DNA from: Exophiala sp. HKRS030
Lineage: Eukaryota; Ascomycota; Eurotiomycetes; Chaetothyriales; Herpotrichiellaceae
NCBI GenBank assembly: GCA_023897205.1
Contig: JAHWDD010000001.1
Location: 3,348,001 to 3,412,000, forward strand
DNA length: 64,000 nucleotides
Direction: 5' to 3'
Below, piece by piece: positions 35,230 to 47,456 of the stretch. Position 1 is the first letter of the stretch. The number at the start of each line of letters is the position of its first letter. The notes below the pieces were generated by a model, which had not been told where the DNA came from, did no database searches, and worked only from the letters and a program-made list of their open reading frames with translations. Made by a program: the position numbers and the translations under genes.

Positions 35230-36238
35230 GGCTTTTTGAAATCAAGGTGTCAAAAGTATGATGTTGCACTCTCAGAACAAGCCATTTCCCAAGCCAAGTG
35301 CGATCTGGCAATCAGAATACTGCGCTGATCAGGGCTTATTGAAGTAGTGCTGCTCCATGCATCTTGCATCCAAAATATTTTTTGCAGCGTTCGACAAACC
35401 TTCCCTTTTAGACGGCGCAAAGTATTTGGACTTTTTTTGGGTAAAATGACGTCGAGGATTGTGGCTAGTTAATTTTACAGCCACAGGTGGTGTTGTGGCG
35501 TCGTGGACGTCTCTCGCTAAAGAAGGCCGTAGATGTGTAGATGTCGGTGACTCGGTGCCATGTGCACGTTGAGGGGCCATTACGCACATTCGCCAATTGG
35601 ACAAGTCAGAACCTCAGAAATATTCATGCCCTCCCTTGCCCTCGATTCCTGTTGGTTTGTGGGCTTGTGAATTTGTGAATTTGTGGAATTCTGAGTGTAG
35701 CAGTGTTTGTGACTTCCATGGGCTTACCACTAGTTAGCACCACTACGCAGCTCACGGTCGCTCTTGCCATTCGTCTGGTTGACAGTCTGTGCTTCCTTCC
35801 AAGTCCCGTCTTTTACTCTGGTTTGCACTTGCCTTGCCACTTGTGCGTTTGTCCATCACTCGAGGCTAACTGGCAACTACTCCTGTAGTCCCGCAGTCCG
35901 TTGACGCAGTTTGCCTAGAGCTTCATTTTTCTTTTTCATTCCCAAACCATATCTTGATAATCTCTCCAGATTTCAAGATCATGGCCACCCTCATCTTCTA
36001 CTAGAGCATCTCTTTTGTTTTCGCATTCCCATCTCGACTTGATTTGCATCGTTTCCTATCGTCATTCGTTCTTATCTCCATTCCAATTCGGGCTCAGAGA
36101 CCAAGCTTCTTCTCCACATAATCCGGCCACTTAACCGGGGTACAGAGGGTCGGGTAATCCATTCAGCACTCCAAGCAAGCCAACAATCACGTCAAGTCAT
36201 TTTTTGACCTGGTCAACTTTGAAAACATCCAGTCCATC
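35230..36238. promoter_or_regulatory. bidirectional promoter, UTP21 / VIP1
   Basis: About 1 kb between divergent genes. The half next to VIP1 (35890-36238) is strongly CT-rich, as in constitutive fungal promoters and leaders. Short open frames are unsupported. Confidence 0.55.
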
Positions 36239-39200
36239 ATGGATTCTCAGTCTTATCCTCAATCCTCTCTCCACCGAACTCCCACCAATACCTCTGATAA
36301 CGACATCGACGACGCCGGCTCACTCACGGCCGTCTACTCCGCCAGCTCCTCTACTACTTCTTCCAAACAACCTCAACGCTTGACAGGCCGGACCCCTTCC
36401 GCCCACTCCCTCTTGGCCACAGGTACCCTCAAGAGCTCAGATATTCGCAAAGCACCTCATGCCGAAACCACTAGAGCCTCCGCCGACCGTTCTAGCATAA
36501 GTATGCCACCTCCCTCATCCAAATCTACCGTCGATAGAAGATTGTCTACCTCTTTGTCCTCTAATCGTTCTGTGCGAAAATCCGAAGAAGCTGCGAGGAG
36601 TCCTCCTGCCTCAGTCAAGAGCTTTGACGACAGGATTTCTTTTGGTGCTTCGCCGACTGCGCAAACCTCCACCACTGCCTTTGACACTACCGTGGTCACC
36701 ACTGCTTCTTCTGCTTCCGCTTCCCATCTCCCAGGTCTGCCCGTGCTCTCGCCTTCATCTCTAGACCCAAGCATTCCTAATCAATTGGATACAGTTTCAT
36801 CCACTTTTCCACAGGTGTCCTCCATGTCGACGTCACAGAAAGGCGACTCGCCAGTTCCCGTCAGCCAGAACCTGGTGCCAAACAACAAGTCGGATTTTCC
36901 TGATTCTGCCTTGCCAAATAGAGCTCCTAGGTCTACGAACCCACGGTCCATATCGTCCAGCAGGAGACTTAGTACCACTGGCTCGTCCAAAAACGAAAGC
37001 GTCACGTCCGAGAACAAGATGTCCTTGGGTCGAATCGGTGTCTGTGCACTAGACGTCAAAGCCAGAAGTCGTCCAAGTCGTCAAATATTGACCCGTCTTC
37101 AAGGAGACGGTGAATTTGAAGTCATCGTGTTCGGTGACAAAGCAATTCTGGACGAAGGTGAGGGCGACCTTCGTTTGCGTTTTGTCTGAAAATCACTAAC
37201 TTTCAAGTCTAGATGTTGAGAATTGGCCAATCTGGTGAGTCGATCATCTTCCAGTCTCTCCTTAAAGAGTGAGCACTAATACTCCTCAGTGATTTTTTGA
37301 TTTCCTTCTTCTCCGATGGGTTTCCTCTCGACAAGGCAATCGCATATGTCAAGCTTCGAAAGCCCTTCGTCGTCAATGATCTATCCATGCAAAAAGTGCT
37401 TTGGGATCGTAGATTATGCTTGAAGATCCTGGATCAAATGCACATCCCGACCCGAGAAGAATTGAAGTCAACCGGGATGGAGGCCCCAAGTTGGAATCCG
37501 TTGAGCTCGCCCAACACGTCAAGAATTTGACCGGAGTTGTTTTAGAGGGTCCCCTGACGGCACTGGTGGTGGGGCACCTATAACTCGCAAGATCTCACTT
37601 GTGGACGACGGGGACACTCTTGTGATCGATGGAAAGGTCTTCAAAAAACCCTTTGTTGAAAAACCAGTCAATGGTGAGGACCACAACGTCGTCATTTATT
37701 TCCCCAAAAGCCAGGACGGTGGAGCTCGTCGACTTTTCCGGAAGATTGGTAACAAATCATCCGAGTTTGACCCAAACCTGACAGTGCCGAGATGCCTTAC
37801 CGAGGAGAACAGCAGTTACATCTACGAACAATTCCTTAAGACGGAAAATGCCGAGGATGTGAAGGCTTACACGGTTGGCTTCAATTACTGTCATGCAGAA
37901 ACCAGAAAGTCGCCTGTTGTTGATGGCCTGGTCAGACGTAACACCCACGGCAAAGAACTCAGGTATGTCACTAAACTTAACGATGCTGAAAAGGAGATGG
38001 CGTCCAAGGTTGCAAGAGCATTTGGTCAACGCATCTGCGGCTTCGATCTGTTGAGAACCGGCATTTCCAGCTTCATCATTGATGTCAATGGTTGGAGTTT
38101 CGTGAAGGACAACGAAGATTATTACAACGATTGTGCGCGTATCCTGAAGGGCATCTTCGTGTCGGAAAAGTACAAGACTGATGCTAGCTCGGCCATCACT
38201 GATGAGCCTTCAGCGAGCCCTGCAAGCGAATCAACCCCTCGCCAGAATCAAAGCCATTCTCATCGTTCTGCTTTGAAAACAATTCTCAAGTCTCCCAGCA
38301 TGACGAAACTTTCTCACGGCATTGCTCATCCCTCGCGCCACTCTATTTCCAACACAGGTTCTCCCAAAGGAGCCGCCTCAACAACCCCGTTGGGCTCACC
38401 TCCAACCATCGAGAAGCCACCGATACCAATAATACCTCCACCTGTTGCCGAGCGAAGCCTTCCGCCCCCATCGTCACTACGACCAACACGGTGGGTCCTG
38501 TGATTGATGGCATGGTTGTGAGCAAAGAGACTGAGGCGGAAGCTCCGTTACCAATGTCAAAACATTCATGGAAACTCAAAGGTGTCGTGACCGTAATCAG
38601 ACATGCCGATCGAACACCGAAACAGAAGCTCAAGTTTACCGCTCATTCTCAAGTCTTCGCCGATTTACTCAAGGGTCATCATGAGGAAGTGCTTCTAAAA
38701 GGAGAGGCTGCCCTGGCAAGCGTTGAAGCAGCTGTGAAAATTGCTCAGAAAGAAAACCTTGAAGACCCAGCAAAGTTGAAAAATCTGCGGAATGCCTTGG
38801 CCAAAAAGGGTGGTCAACCAGGCACAAAGGTGCAGATCAAACCCATGTTTCGTAAACGTCGTCCGGACGAGATGTTACCCAATTCGAGTAATGCCGATGG
38901 AAATGATAGCGGACCCATGGAATCCCCCGACCTTGAACGATCAGGGTCCTTTTCGGACTCGAAAGACATGCGACGTATGCAGACCAGAAGTGACTCTGTT
39001 TCAGGTGTCACTTTCTCGCGCTTCTCAGCAGCGGAAAATGACTTGATCCTCGACAAGTTACAGTTAGTGATGAAATGGGGTGGCGAACCCACACACTCGG
39101 CTCGATACCAATCCCAAGACCTCGGTAGCAATATGAGGGACGATTTCAAACTGTTAAACAAAGAAGTTCTCGACGACGTCCGCATCTTCACCAGTTCTGA

Positions 39201-40866
39201 AAAACGTGTAAAAACAAGTGCCCAGATATGGACCGCTGCATTTCTGGATCGACAAGACATCCCCGAAGATTTCATCACAGTGAGAAAAGACCTCCTGGAC
39301 GACTCGAATGCGGCAAAAGATTTGATGGACAAGGTCAAAAAGAAGCTTAAGCATCTTCTTCGCGAAGGCAGCGTTCCAGAGGAGTTTGCATGGCCCAAGG
39401 ATGTACCAGAACCGGTAATTGTGATGCAAACTGTCATCGATTTGCTCAAATTTCATCGTCGAGTCATGCGACACAACTTCAAAAAGCTCGCAGGTGGCGC
39501 AGCAGCATCTCTCGCCGCCATCAACGGCTCTGCAGAGCCCAAAGATGGTAATAGTCAAGGCAAGGATCTCGTAACTGTTGCGTCAATTCAATCTAGGTGG
39601 TGTACCGGCGAGGATGCTGAATTATTCAGAGAACGATGGGAAAAGCTGTTCACCGAATTCTGTGACACCGAGAAGGCAGATCCGAGCAAGATCTCCGAAC
39701 TATATGATACCATGAAATATGACGCACTCCACAACAAGCAATTCCTGGAATGGGTTTTCACGCCCAGCCAGTCTCTTCTCGACGAGTTGACAAAAGAGGA
39801 AGGATTGCTCTCATCAAACACCTCACCCGAACCTGAGCGACAAGATGAGACCTCTGCTCCAACGCAGAGTAGTCGTCATGAAAGTGTAGCTACACTTGCC
39901 GGCAGTTCGACAGAACGACACAGCTTTGCACAGAAAATAGGTCTCCGCCGACAATCTATTCTTCGACACCCTCCATCAACCCCTCCTTTGATGTCGTATG
40001 AGCAAGGAGCATCTTATTTCAAGCTCTTTAGTGGGTCGGGTGACAGCCGATCCAAACAAGATCAGCGCCTTGGAAGATTGAGGGAATTGTATCGATATAG
40101 CAAGATTCTCTTTGACTACATTGGACCTCAGGAGTACGGCATCAGCGACCACGAAAAACTGGAGATTGGCCTGTTGACATCTCTACCCCTACTCCGCGAG
40201 ATTGTGGATGACCTCGAGGAGCTTCAAGCATCCGGAGATGCCAAATCATTTATCTACTTTACCAAAGAATCGCACGTTTACACGCTCCTGAATTGTATCA
40301 TGGAAGGTGGTATTCACACCAAGATCAAACGCTCCACCATCCCCGAACTCGATTATCTTTCCCAGATCTGTTTTGAGCTGTACGAGGCAAAGGATGCCGA
40401 GACAGATGAGTCGACATACTCGATTCGTATATCGATTTCCCCTGGTTGTCACACGGTCGATCCTCTCGACGTGTCACTCGACTCTAAGCACGCTATTGGC
40501 ACGGCCCCGAGACGTTCGTTGACAAATCACCAAGATTGGAAGGAAGTCATCTCGACGCTTAAAGCAAAGTTCAACACGGTGCAGTTACCCAAAAGCTTTT
40601 TGGCGGTTAATGTGAGTGATAAACACGAGCAAGAGGCAGAGAGGAGGGCAAGCATGTTGCAGAGCGAACAGGCAAAACAGGACCAGGAGAATGGTGGTGG
40701 CAGTGTTGGAAACGGAGTCGCAGAACGGGGTCGAAAGGAGACTGGTGGTGCTGGAGATGTTCTGTCTAACCCAGATACAGAAACTGCCAAGGGGAAGATG
40801 GTGCCCGCACCAGTGCCGGGCTCGGCGATCACCACGGATGTCGAGACAAGTGTCGCCGAAGGTTAA
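36239..40866 (+). CDS. VIP1: VIP1/Asp1 inositol hexakisphosphate and diphosphoinositol-pentakisphosphate kinase (three frame breaks)
   Basis: A bifunctional inositol-pyrophosphate enzyme of about 1506 residues: the ATP-grasp kinase half makes 1-PP-InsP5 and the histidine-acid-phosphatase-like half opposes it. Exons are 36239-37157, 37213-37234 (a 22-nt microexon) and 37290-40866, giving [20 protein letters not shown]. Residues 1-265 are a Ser/Thr/Pro-rich disordered extension. Kinase hallmarks are [39 protein letters not shown] and [14 protein letters not shown]. The phosphatase motif [12 protein letters not shown] lies at about residue 752. The [13 protein letters not shown] segment is near the end. 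Three one-base breaks occur: near 37464 (REEL / [12 protein letters not shown]), in the C4 run at 37551-37555 (EGPL / [12 protein letters not shown]), and near 38455 (PVAE / [11 protein letters not shown]). All three lack one base and the rest is collinear, so the gene is probably intact in the organism. Confidence 0.95.
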
Positions 40867-41678
40867 GACAAAGACGTTAAGAATTTCCGTGCGGTAGGTA
40901 CATGGGTGATATCATCGTGGACTTTTAGAAGAGGCGTTGGTCGGTTTCTGCGGCTATGGAATGGTCATGAGGAAAGAAGCAGACATAACTGTGTACACCA
41001 GCACACGACACGTTTTGGGCGGGCAATGTTTTGATACATTTTGATCTTCTCGTACACTTGAAGCATAGGATAGAACCAGACCTTTGCTAGACATTAGATT
41101 TCTAGACCGAAACAGCATAGATTGCGCCACTGAGTAATGACTATTCCCTGTCTTGTTGCCAAGTTGCTTACATCATGTCTGTATCTTCTATTTCCATTTA
41201 TATTGACGCCGTTCTAGAAACATGCTCGGGATTCGAAACGAGTCTCAGTGGGTTCATGTCTGGTGATTTCCGTTGCACAGGCTCCGAGGCTTGTGCTGAG
41301 CTGGTCCTGAGCAACATTCTCTCTTTCTATTCTGGGCACACATGTAATTAGTCCTCTAGGACGATCGCCTCTATTTTTCGACAAATTGTGGTGGCATCTC
41401 CTGTTTCCGATCCTGATCTCAGGTCGACGGTTCTCTCTTGCGGAAGCATTTGCGAGACTGCTTTCGCAGGGATGTTTGTTTGTGATTGACTTTCGTTTGA
41501 TGCTCTCCGTTGGGCAGAAGTTAGAAGGGTTGTGCTCCAACGGAAGGGATCAATTCCCACAAAGTGGTCCCGGATGGCGCTTGAAATGTTTGGTATGAAC
41601 CAATTTTTTCACCGCTCAAACGACGCACGACGAGGATCTTCAGTTCCTTTTCATCGCCAGTGGTTGTATTTCACACGG
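40867..41678. other. convergent 3' intergenic region
   Basis: About 810 bases between VIP1 (plus) and the small minus-strand gene. The 108-codon minus frame at 41214-41540 has no recognisable features. Confidence 0.5.
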
Positions 41679-41897
41679 TCAATTGACCTTCATCCTACCG
41701 AACGCCTCCCTGATCTCCTTGAGCTGCTCGGTGCGCACATTCTCGACCTGCTGCAGTAGGCGGAGGTTCTCTTGCTTCAAGTCTTTGAAATCCTCGTCAA
41801 GTTTGTTGTGCCACGGATACAGCACGAAGACCTGAAATGCTAGGGCTGAGGTGGCGATAGCGAAGTTGGTGATGGAGAAACGGCGGGCGATAAGCAT
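41679..41897 (-). CDS. small single-pass protein with coiled coil, probably mitochondrial
   Basis: A 72-residue protein starting at the ATG at 41897. The basic N-terminus (MLIARRFSITNF) leads into one hydrophobic segment (FAIATSALAFQVFVLYPW, residues about 12-29), followed by a charged heptad-like helix (residues 33-70, KLDEDFKDLKQENLRLLQQV). A short basic head, a membrane helix and a coiled coil are typical of small inner-membrane mitochondrial proteins such as respiratory-complex assembly factors and MICOS-like subunits. I cannot assign it to one of them, and the location is inference. No intron is needed and the frame is clean. The composition is far from random, which supports a real gene despite its size. 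Confidence 0.75.
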   Translation of the reverse strand: MLIARRFSITNFAIATSALAFQVFVLYPWHNKLDEDFKDLKQENLRLLQQVENVRTEQLKEIREAFGRMKVN

Positions 41898-44047
41898 GAT
41901 TGCGGAAGGCGGTCTTTGAGGGATTTAATGGCTTGATTGGGTGGGTGTGGCTGGCGGCTCGTCTGTCGGCTGGAGTTGCGAATTGAGTGCGTATGTTCTG
42001 CAAGATGACAGCGCGGTGAGACACAATTGCTCTAGGTCGCGTCCGGGTAAGATGGATGTGAATGTGAAGGAAAGGAAGAAGGAAATTAGAGGGAGAAAAA
42101 TAAGAAAAAGACCCAAAGCACAAGAAGAAGACTGACCGAAGTCGGCGTCGGCGTCGTGTGCATTCGTGACTGAGCTGTACCTAGCCTGTGATCGCGCCTT
42201 TTGCCTACCTTTCCAAGTACTGGGCCGTGCATCAGTGGCCAGATTGGGTACATGCCTAGGTACTTGTAGGCACACAGTCGGGAAGACACTCATTGCTCAT
42301 TGCTCGGAATTGATGGAAGACGATGACATGCTTCCAGAAAACTCGGTTAGAAGGTTTTGTGCCAAATCGGGGCATCTCGGCCACATGTTTGGATGCCTAA
42401 AAGCGAGGAATACTGCGCACATGCAACAACTTAGTACACACTAAAGGACGTAGTAGTCAAAGACCCAAGGCACGATGTGAAGTTGGAACTGTAGATCGTG
42501 GGCATAGCGATTCTTGGGTTTTGATGGTTGTGGCGTGACATTGGTCTGGCGGAAAGAACGGCGAGCGATAATCCGTCCAAGGCTCTACTCCGTAGTTTGT
42601 CTGATAAAGTCACTTGTCCCTTGAGATGAAGTTTGTGACTCTCTACCACGCAAATGATGGGGATCTGGGATTATCGACAACACAGTCGAGAGACAGACAG
42701 ATGGCGGGGGATCAAGTTTCTGTCGTTGTCAGTATGGCCTTACAAGTTACGCGTGGCATGGCGGTGAACAGTTGGTCGTGAATGTCACTCGTAACTCATG
42801 AGTTTGATCTTTCCAAGTAAGGAAGCCGCGACTGCCGATGAGACCCACAACAGGTAGTCACGCTATTCTCCGAATTCCAAGTGGGCATTGGGCAATGGCC
42901 ACACTGGGTTGGCTACGGAGGTCGTGCTTTCCAAATTCGAGTTCCAATACAACAATGCTCTTCCCCTGGGTGATGAGTAGCCAGTTAAAGTAGCAAGTAA
43001 TATCCTGCACAGTATTGTATTACTAGACAGTAGCCTTGATAGCCTTGGCGGACTCTGAATCGTCAATAAGAGTAGCAAGAGTCCACTTAAAATCGACAGG
43101 GAGTACAATTACAGGGGAAGAGCATTGTATTGCCACTAAAAGCCTGAACGTCCGAGGCTCCATCGGAACCGGAAAAAACTGTAGTCCGCCGACCAAGATA
43201 GGCAATGACGGGAGTGGACGGGGCACAAGCTTTTTCTCCTCGTTAGAAGAATTGCCGAGCGACGAGTCTTGACTCTTGTAAGGAGTTCTCTTTCTCTGAT
43301 GTTGACCCATGGGACCCATGGGAGATTGCAAGTGTCATCGGCATTGCGACTACCTGCGCTTCATATCGTCATTAGCCAGATCTTCGAGTATGGAGGATTT
43401 GTTATCCATCGCTCGTTTCGAGTCCTTGGCTTGTGGGTGATTGGCTCTCCTGATTTTGATATCGATCGACAAGTGCCTCCCTGCCAAGCCATCACATCCA
43501 CCCTCGCAACACACTCGGTTTCATCTTGCTATTCATCGACTTGATTCAACACCTCCTTGGGGCTCCTGGAAAGCTGAAACAGATTCAAGCATTCCAATTC
43601 TTGAGGCTTAACATCGAGCCCACCATTGGTAGTTGCTGGTAGCCTTGCCAAGCCCGTCCGCGACGTCTCACACTCGTTTAGCCACTTATCGATATGCCGA
43701 TCGACCTTTCCTTGAAACGTTCCTCGTGCGAACCACATCCCACACAGACTTGACGCTACACAGCATCTCGCGCTGAGAATGCGGGTCTGACTCAATCCTG
43801 GCGATGTCGCCAAGGTAGGTCGTTAAACAAAACGTTTGTACCAGAATCCCGTTCTTTCTTGCTTTTCTTCTCTTCTCACGTACGCTGGCCGACGCTTCTC
43901 TGGGCAACATATCGTGTGCTTTCTTCTCCTCGTCTTGAGGCTGGCCCTCCTGTTGTCTTTTGGCATTCGTTAGGGAGTTTTTGGCATCTATTGGAAAGGC
44001 CTGGGACTTACATTTAGAAACTGGGACTGCGGAAGAGAAAATTCATC
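41898..44047. other. long intergenic region
   Basis: About 2.1 kb between divergent genes. A 98-codon minus frame (43023-43319) is somewhat protein-like but unsupported. A TACTCCGTA copy lies at 42586-42594, and AGGTAC/CCTAGG words cluster near 42245-42265. Nothing else stands out. Confidence 0.45.
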
Positions 44048-45736
44048 ATGGGAGAAGACCAAGCACATCGTTACAGCCGTCGTTCAAAGATACCCACTTA
44101 CGAATCAGAACCCGATGCAAGGCCACTTCATCGACGAAGATTCAAAGTCAAGCCCAGACAAGAGCAACGACCACCACTACCACCCAATAATACCCTTTTT
44201 GATGTCGACGGGGACGACTCATCGTCGGACGAGAGTGGTCTCGGTGTCGACAGTGACTCAGAAGACGAAGAAGTACAGTCCCAGCCAGCAAATCCATTCG
44301 TACCCGGTACACGAATTAGCACTGCCTTCAGGGAGTCCATCGCCAGCTCAACATCCAGCTCCAAGAGCAGTTCATCTACAGCAGGTGCAACATCTTCAAC
44401 ACTCTCCAGTTTTAGCACTTCTTACACACAGGCATATCCGTCTACAACTTCCGTCGAAGTCCCTGCATCCACAACAGGAGTTTATAGTGCTGCAGAGACC
44501 TCCCAGGTGACTGCTTCTCCAAAGGATAATCACGAAACCGCCATTGCTCTTGGGTCGGTGCTTGCAGTTCTCTCAACAGCCACAATAGCCTTTCTCCTGT
44601 ATCGTTACTGCGTTCCAGTCAGAAGGCGGATTGACAGATTGCGGAGCCGAAAAGAGTACGACCCCTCGCTCAATGAGAAGGCACCAGCCTCACGAGCTGA
44701 AGATACCGCGGCTGCCCAGCCTGGCGGATTCTCCCCAATGAGCATCCTTCGAAGCTCAATGAGCATATTCAAAGGTGCCAAGAAGTCGCCGTCTCCCAGC
44801 TTCACAATGGTGCCTTCTGCCAGTACTGCTCAAGCTACACCCAAATCACTTCCCATCAAGCCCAGCACCTTGCCTTCCCCCTTGGGCTCCCATTCACTGC
44901 CAGAAGTACCTCCGGATCAGAACCCCGACAATCCTTTCTCTGACCATGCTGAGGCTCTGTCGAGAAGCAACAGCAAGAACAGTGTCCGCAGTGCGGTCCA
45001 AAGTAGAGCTCCACCGGGTTACGCGAGTCGGGAAAGCAGAAGTGAGGTTTCACGAGGCTCGCAGCCTTATGCATTTGAATTCAACTTCTCCGATTATCGT
45101 TCTACACAGTCGCTGCCACGATCGTTGACCGGATCCAACGCTGGCGCTGGTACTTTGCCCGTGGTACCACTCCCTACAGGCTTTGGAACTGGGCTAGGGC
45201 TGGAAGATAACATGACAGCGAGAAGTCCGCAAACTCCCAAATCTGCCCACTTCGAACTGCCATATGCACCGCCTTCAGAAGCACCATCGCCAAGAAGCCA
45301 GTACTATGTACCACGAATCAGAAAGTCCATCACACCCTCGGAAAGTATTTCGAATGCCCCTTATTCGCCACTACCTTTTCCTGCTGGTCTGAGACCTCCC
45401 CTCCCACCTAATTCTCGCTGGAGCCGGAACTCGTCAAGCGCATATACGCGGACAGTGGATGATCGTACACCAACGCCCACGAGGATGGGAGCAGGAGGAA
45501 GGGATTTGCCTCCTCAACTTCCACTTGCTGTCCGAACTTCGACCTCATCTCTTGATTCTGTCTCATCGAGGGGCAGTCGACGCAGCTCAGGATCAATTAC
45601 CACGGTCCCTACCAAACCTGCGTCAGTCATGGAGCGACAATCCACGTACTCATCCCCAAGAACACAGGTCAAGGCAGGCGCCACCATTGTAGGTTTACCT
45701 TCAAGCGTAAAGCCACCCCCTCGAGCGTCTAGATAA
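44048..45736 (+). CDS. single-pass Ser/Thr-rich membrane protein, possible wall-stress-sensor type
   Basis: A 562-residue single-exon frame. Residues 1-85 are charged and disordered, with an acidic DVDGDDSSSDES run. Residues 95-158 are a Ser/Thr-rich stretch likely to be O-glycosylated if extracellular. One transmembrane helix follows at about 165-189 (AIALGSVLAVLSTATIAFLLYRYCV), with a basic stop-transfer VRRRIDRLRSRK. The remaining 370 residues are a Pro/Ser-rich tail with repeated PPLPP and SP motifs and no enzyme domain. This layout resembles Mid2/Wsc/Axl2-like surface sensors with a cytosolic signalling tail. There is no cleavable signal peptide, however, so either the first exon is missed upstream or the N-terminus is translocated without one. 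Function is not known. Confidence 0.85.
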   Translation: MGEDQAHRYSRRSKIPTYESEPDARPLHRRRFKVKPRQEQRPPLPPNNTLFDVDGDDSSSDESGLGVDSDSEDEEVQSQPANPFVPGTRISTAFRESIASSTSSSKSSSSTAGATSSTLSSFSTSYTQAYPSTTSVEVPASTTGVYSAAETSQVTASPKDNHETAIALGSVLAVLSTATIAFLLYRYCVPVRRRIDRLRSRKEYDPSLNEKAPASRAEDTAAAQPGGFSPMSILRSSMSIFKGAKKSPSPSFTMVPSASTAQATPKSLPIKPSTLPSPLGSHSLPEVPPDQNPDNPFSDHAEALSRSNSKNSVRSAVQSRAPPGYASRESRSEVSRGSQPYAFEFNFSDYRSTQSLPRSLTGSNAGAGTLPVVPLPTGFGTGLGLEDNMTARSPQTPKSAHFELPYAPPSEAPSPRSQYYVPRIRKSITPSESISNAPYSPLPFPAGLRPPLPPNSRWSRNSSSAYTRTVDDRTPTPTRMGAGGRDLPPQLPLAVRTSTSSLDSVSSRGSRRSSGSITTVPTKPASVMERQSTYSSPRTQVKAGATIVGLPSSVKPPPRASR

Positions 45737-47456
45737 GGGCGCCGGTTTCTGGCAATACTTTCTGAGGAACAAGGCATGGTTTGTTGGTAGCTCGCTGTCG
45801 TGGCTTGTAGTTTGGGGGATGGTTAAGATGTGAGCCTCACTAAGGTCTCTCATACGATTGAAATAATAGACTTTGCTCCGCATGTACCAAAAAGAACTTC
45901 TGAGAACACAGCCAGTCATATCAATAGCAATACACGAGCTTGTAAACTGTTTGATTGCCTTTTTATATTCGTCTTGCGTATATTGTTCAGTCATTGCAAA
46001 AGTACTCGTCGAGGAGATCTGACTCGCTCCAGATGAAGCCATAATGTTGACCTCGCCCCCGTCAAACTTACCTCCGCCCTGAGCATTACAAGGTTCAATG
46101 AATGTAGTCGACTGCAATCTGCTCTTCGCTAATCCTCTGGGCAACATGTGACCACTCAATATTGTGCAGTACAAAGGTACGCGAGCTCTTCGGCACGGCA
46201 AACGGCAAGAGCAACCGAGGACGGTGGGCATCGGGGAAGGAGTTCCGCAACCTTCCTTGGCGGCGCTTAATTAGTTGCCCCTCGGCTGGCTGCTGAGTTT
46301 CACTAACCAACCTCTTTTATTCCGGGGTTGAGGCTGTACCACTTCTCCTTCGCCTCTTCTTCAACTCTTCTGCTAATACATCATCTCGAATTCAGAGACT
46401 ATCGCGCTTCTCGGATGGCTGAACCACCTCCCTGAACTGGCTTGGAAGTCTCACGGTTACGCAATCTATTCTTGACGCTCCTCCTCGACATAGGCCATGC
46501 CTGAGACGAAATCCAGGGCATGTAACTAACTCTGAAACAGCCATATGCAGGACCCATGCCATGCATCATGGCGCAAGGGTCATAGTTTATGCAAGGCAGA
46601 ATGGTCTACCTCGTTCAATCTGCCTTGCATGAGCCGCTGAGCCCCTGTGCACAAATGTCTAGCGTTCCGTTAGGCGATGTACCGCCTTCTAACCTTCAGA
46701 CTTTCAAGAAGAGCGAATCGCTGCATTAATGTCTCGAAACACAAGAGTACAACGGTCTTTGTGTGGTCGTCTTTCTCTATGTTTCTCAACTACCCATGGC
46801 CAAGTACTTGGGGTGCAGACGTATCCTGGCTGGTCCTCCTAGCACTACTGTTACTACGACTCCACCTGATGGGCGTGGTGCTCTCAATAGCTTGGCTACT
46901 ATAGTTGATATGGTGGTATCAGTTCCTCCGTCATTTCAAATATGAAAAATACTACACAGTATTTCTTATCAGCTTATAAATCCACTTGATGTACTTTCGT
47001 CAAACATCATACGTTACATTGCATGTCAACATTTATGCAGGAGAGACTGGCTATCTGTTTCGATGCTTACCGTTGAAGGACCTCAACTGTTTCGACACCT
47101 CGCTGGAAGAGGGAACCACATCGGACCTCACTAAACATGGCCACAATTCAGCCCCAAAGCAACCGAGTCGGTCGATTGAGCACCCAGCATTCATTCTGCC
47201 CCCGGGAAACTATCGTTCCAGCCATTAGACCAGGGGTACGTAAGTGCCATGAATCGAGCTGAGACTTTTGATAGCGCCAGATGGTCGCAACTGAGGACTG
47301 TCGACAATATGGTGATGAACTCTCAAGCGCTTCTGCACATATAAGAGCCGGAATAATCATACATCAGTCCTCTCTCAATCTCTTTTACTACCCCAACACG
47401 TCTCCTTTCTTCATCTTCCTCCGTTCAAACTTTTGTGATATTACACTCTACCAAAG
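45737..47456. other. intergenic region with no supported gene
   Basis: About 1.7 kb between two plus-strand genes. A 176-codon minus frame (45701-46231) overlaps the 3' end of the preceding gene and has no recognisable motif. The final 120 bases are CT-rich and form the promoter and leader of the dynamin-type gene. Confidence 0.5.

Noticed and set aside
38814..39449. 211-codon antisense frame within VIP1
   Set aside because: A shadow of the conserved phosphatase half of VIP1.
43023..43319. 98-codon minus-strand frame
   Set aside because: Natural-looking composition but no homology I can recall, no splicing evidence and no clear codon preference; left as uncertain.
45701..46231. 176-codon minus-strand frame after the sensor-like gene
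   Set aside because: It overlaps the 3' end of a solid gene and shows no family features.
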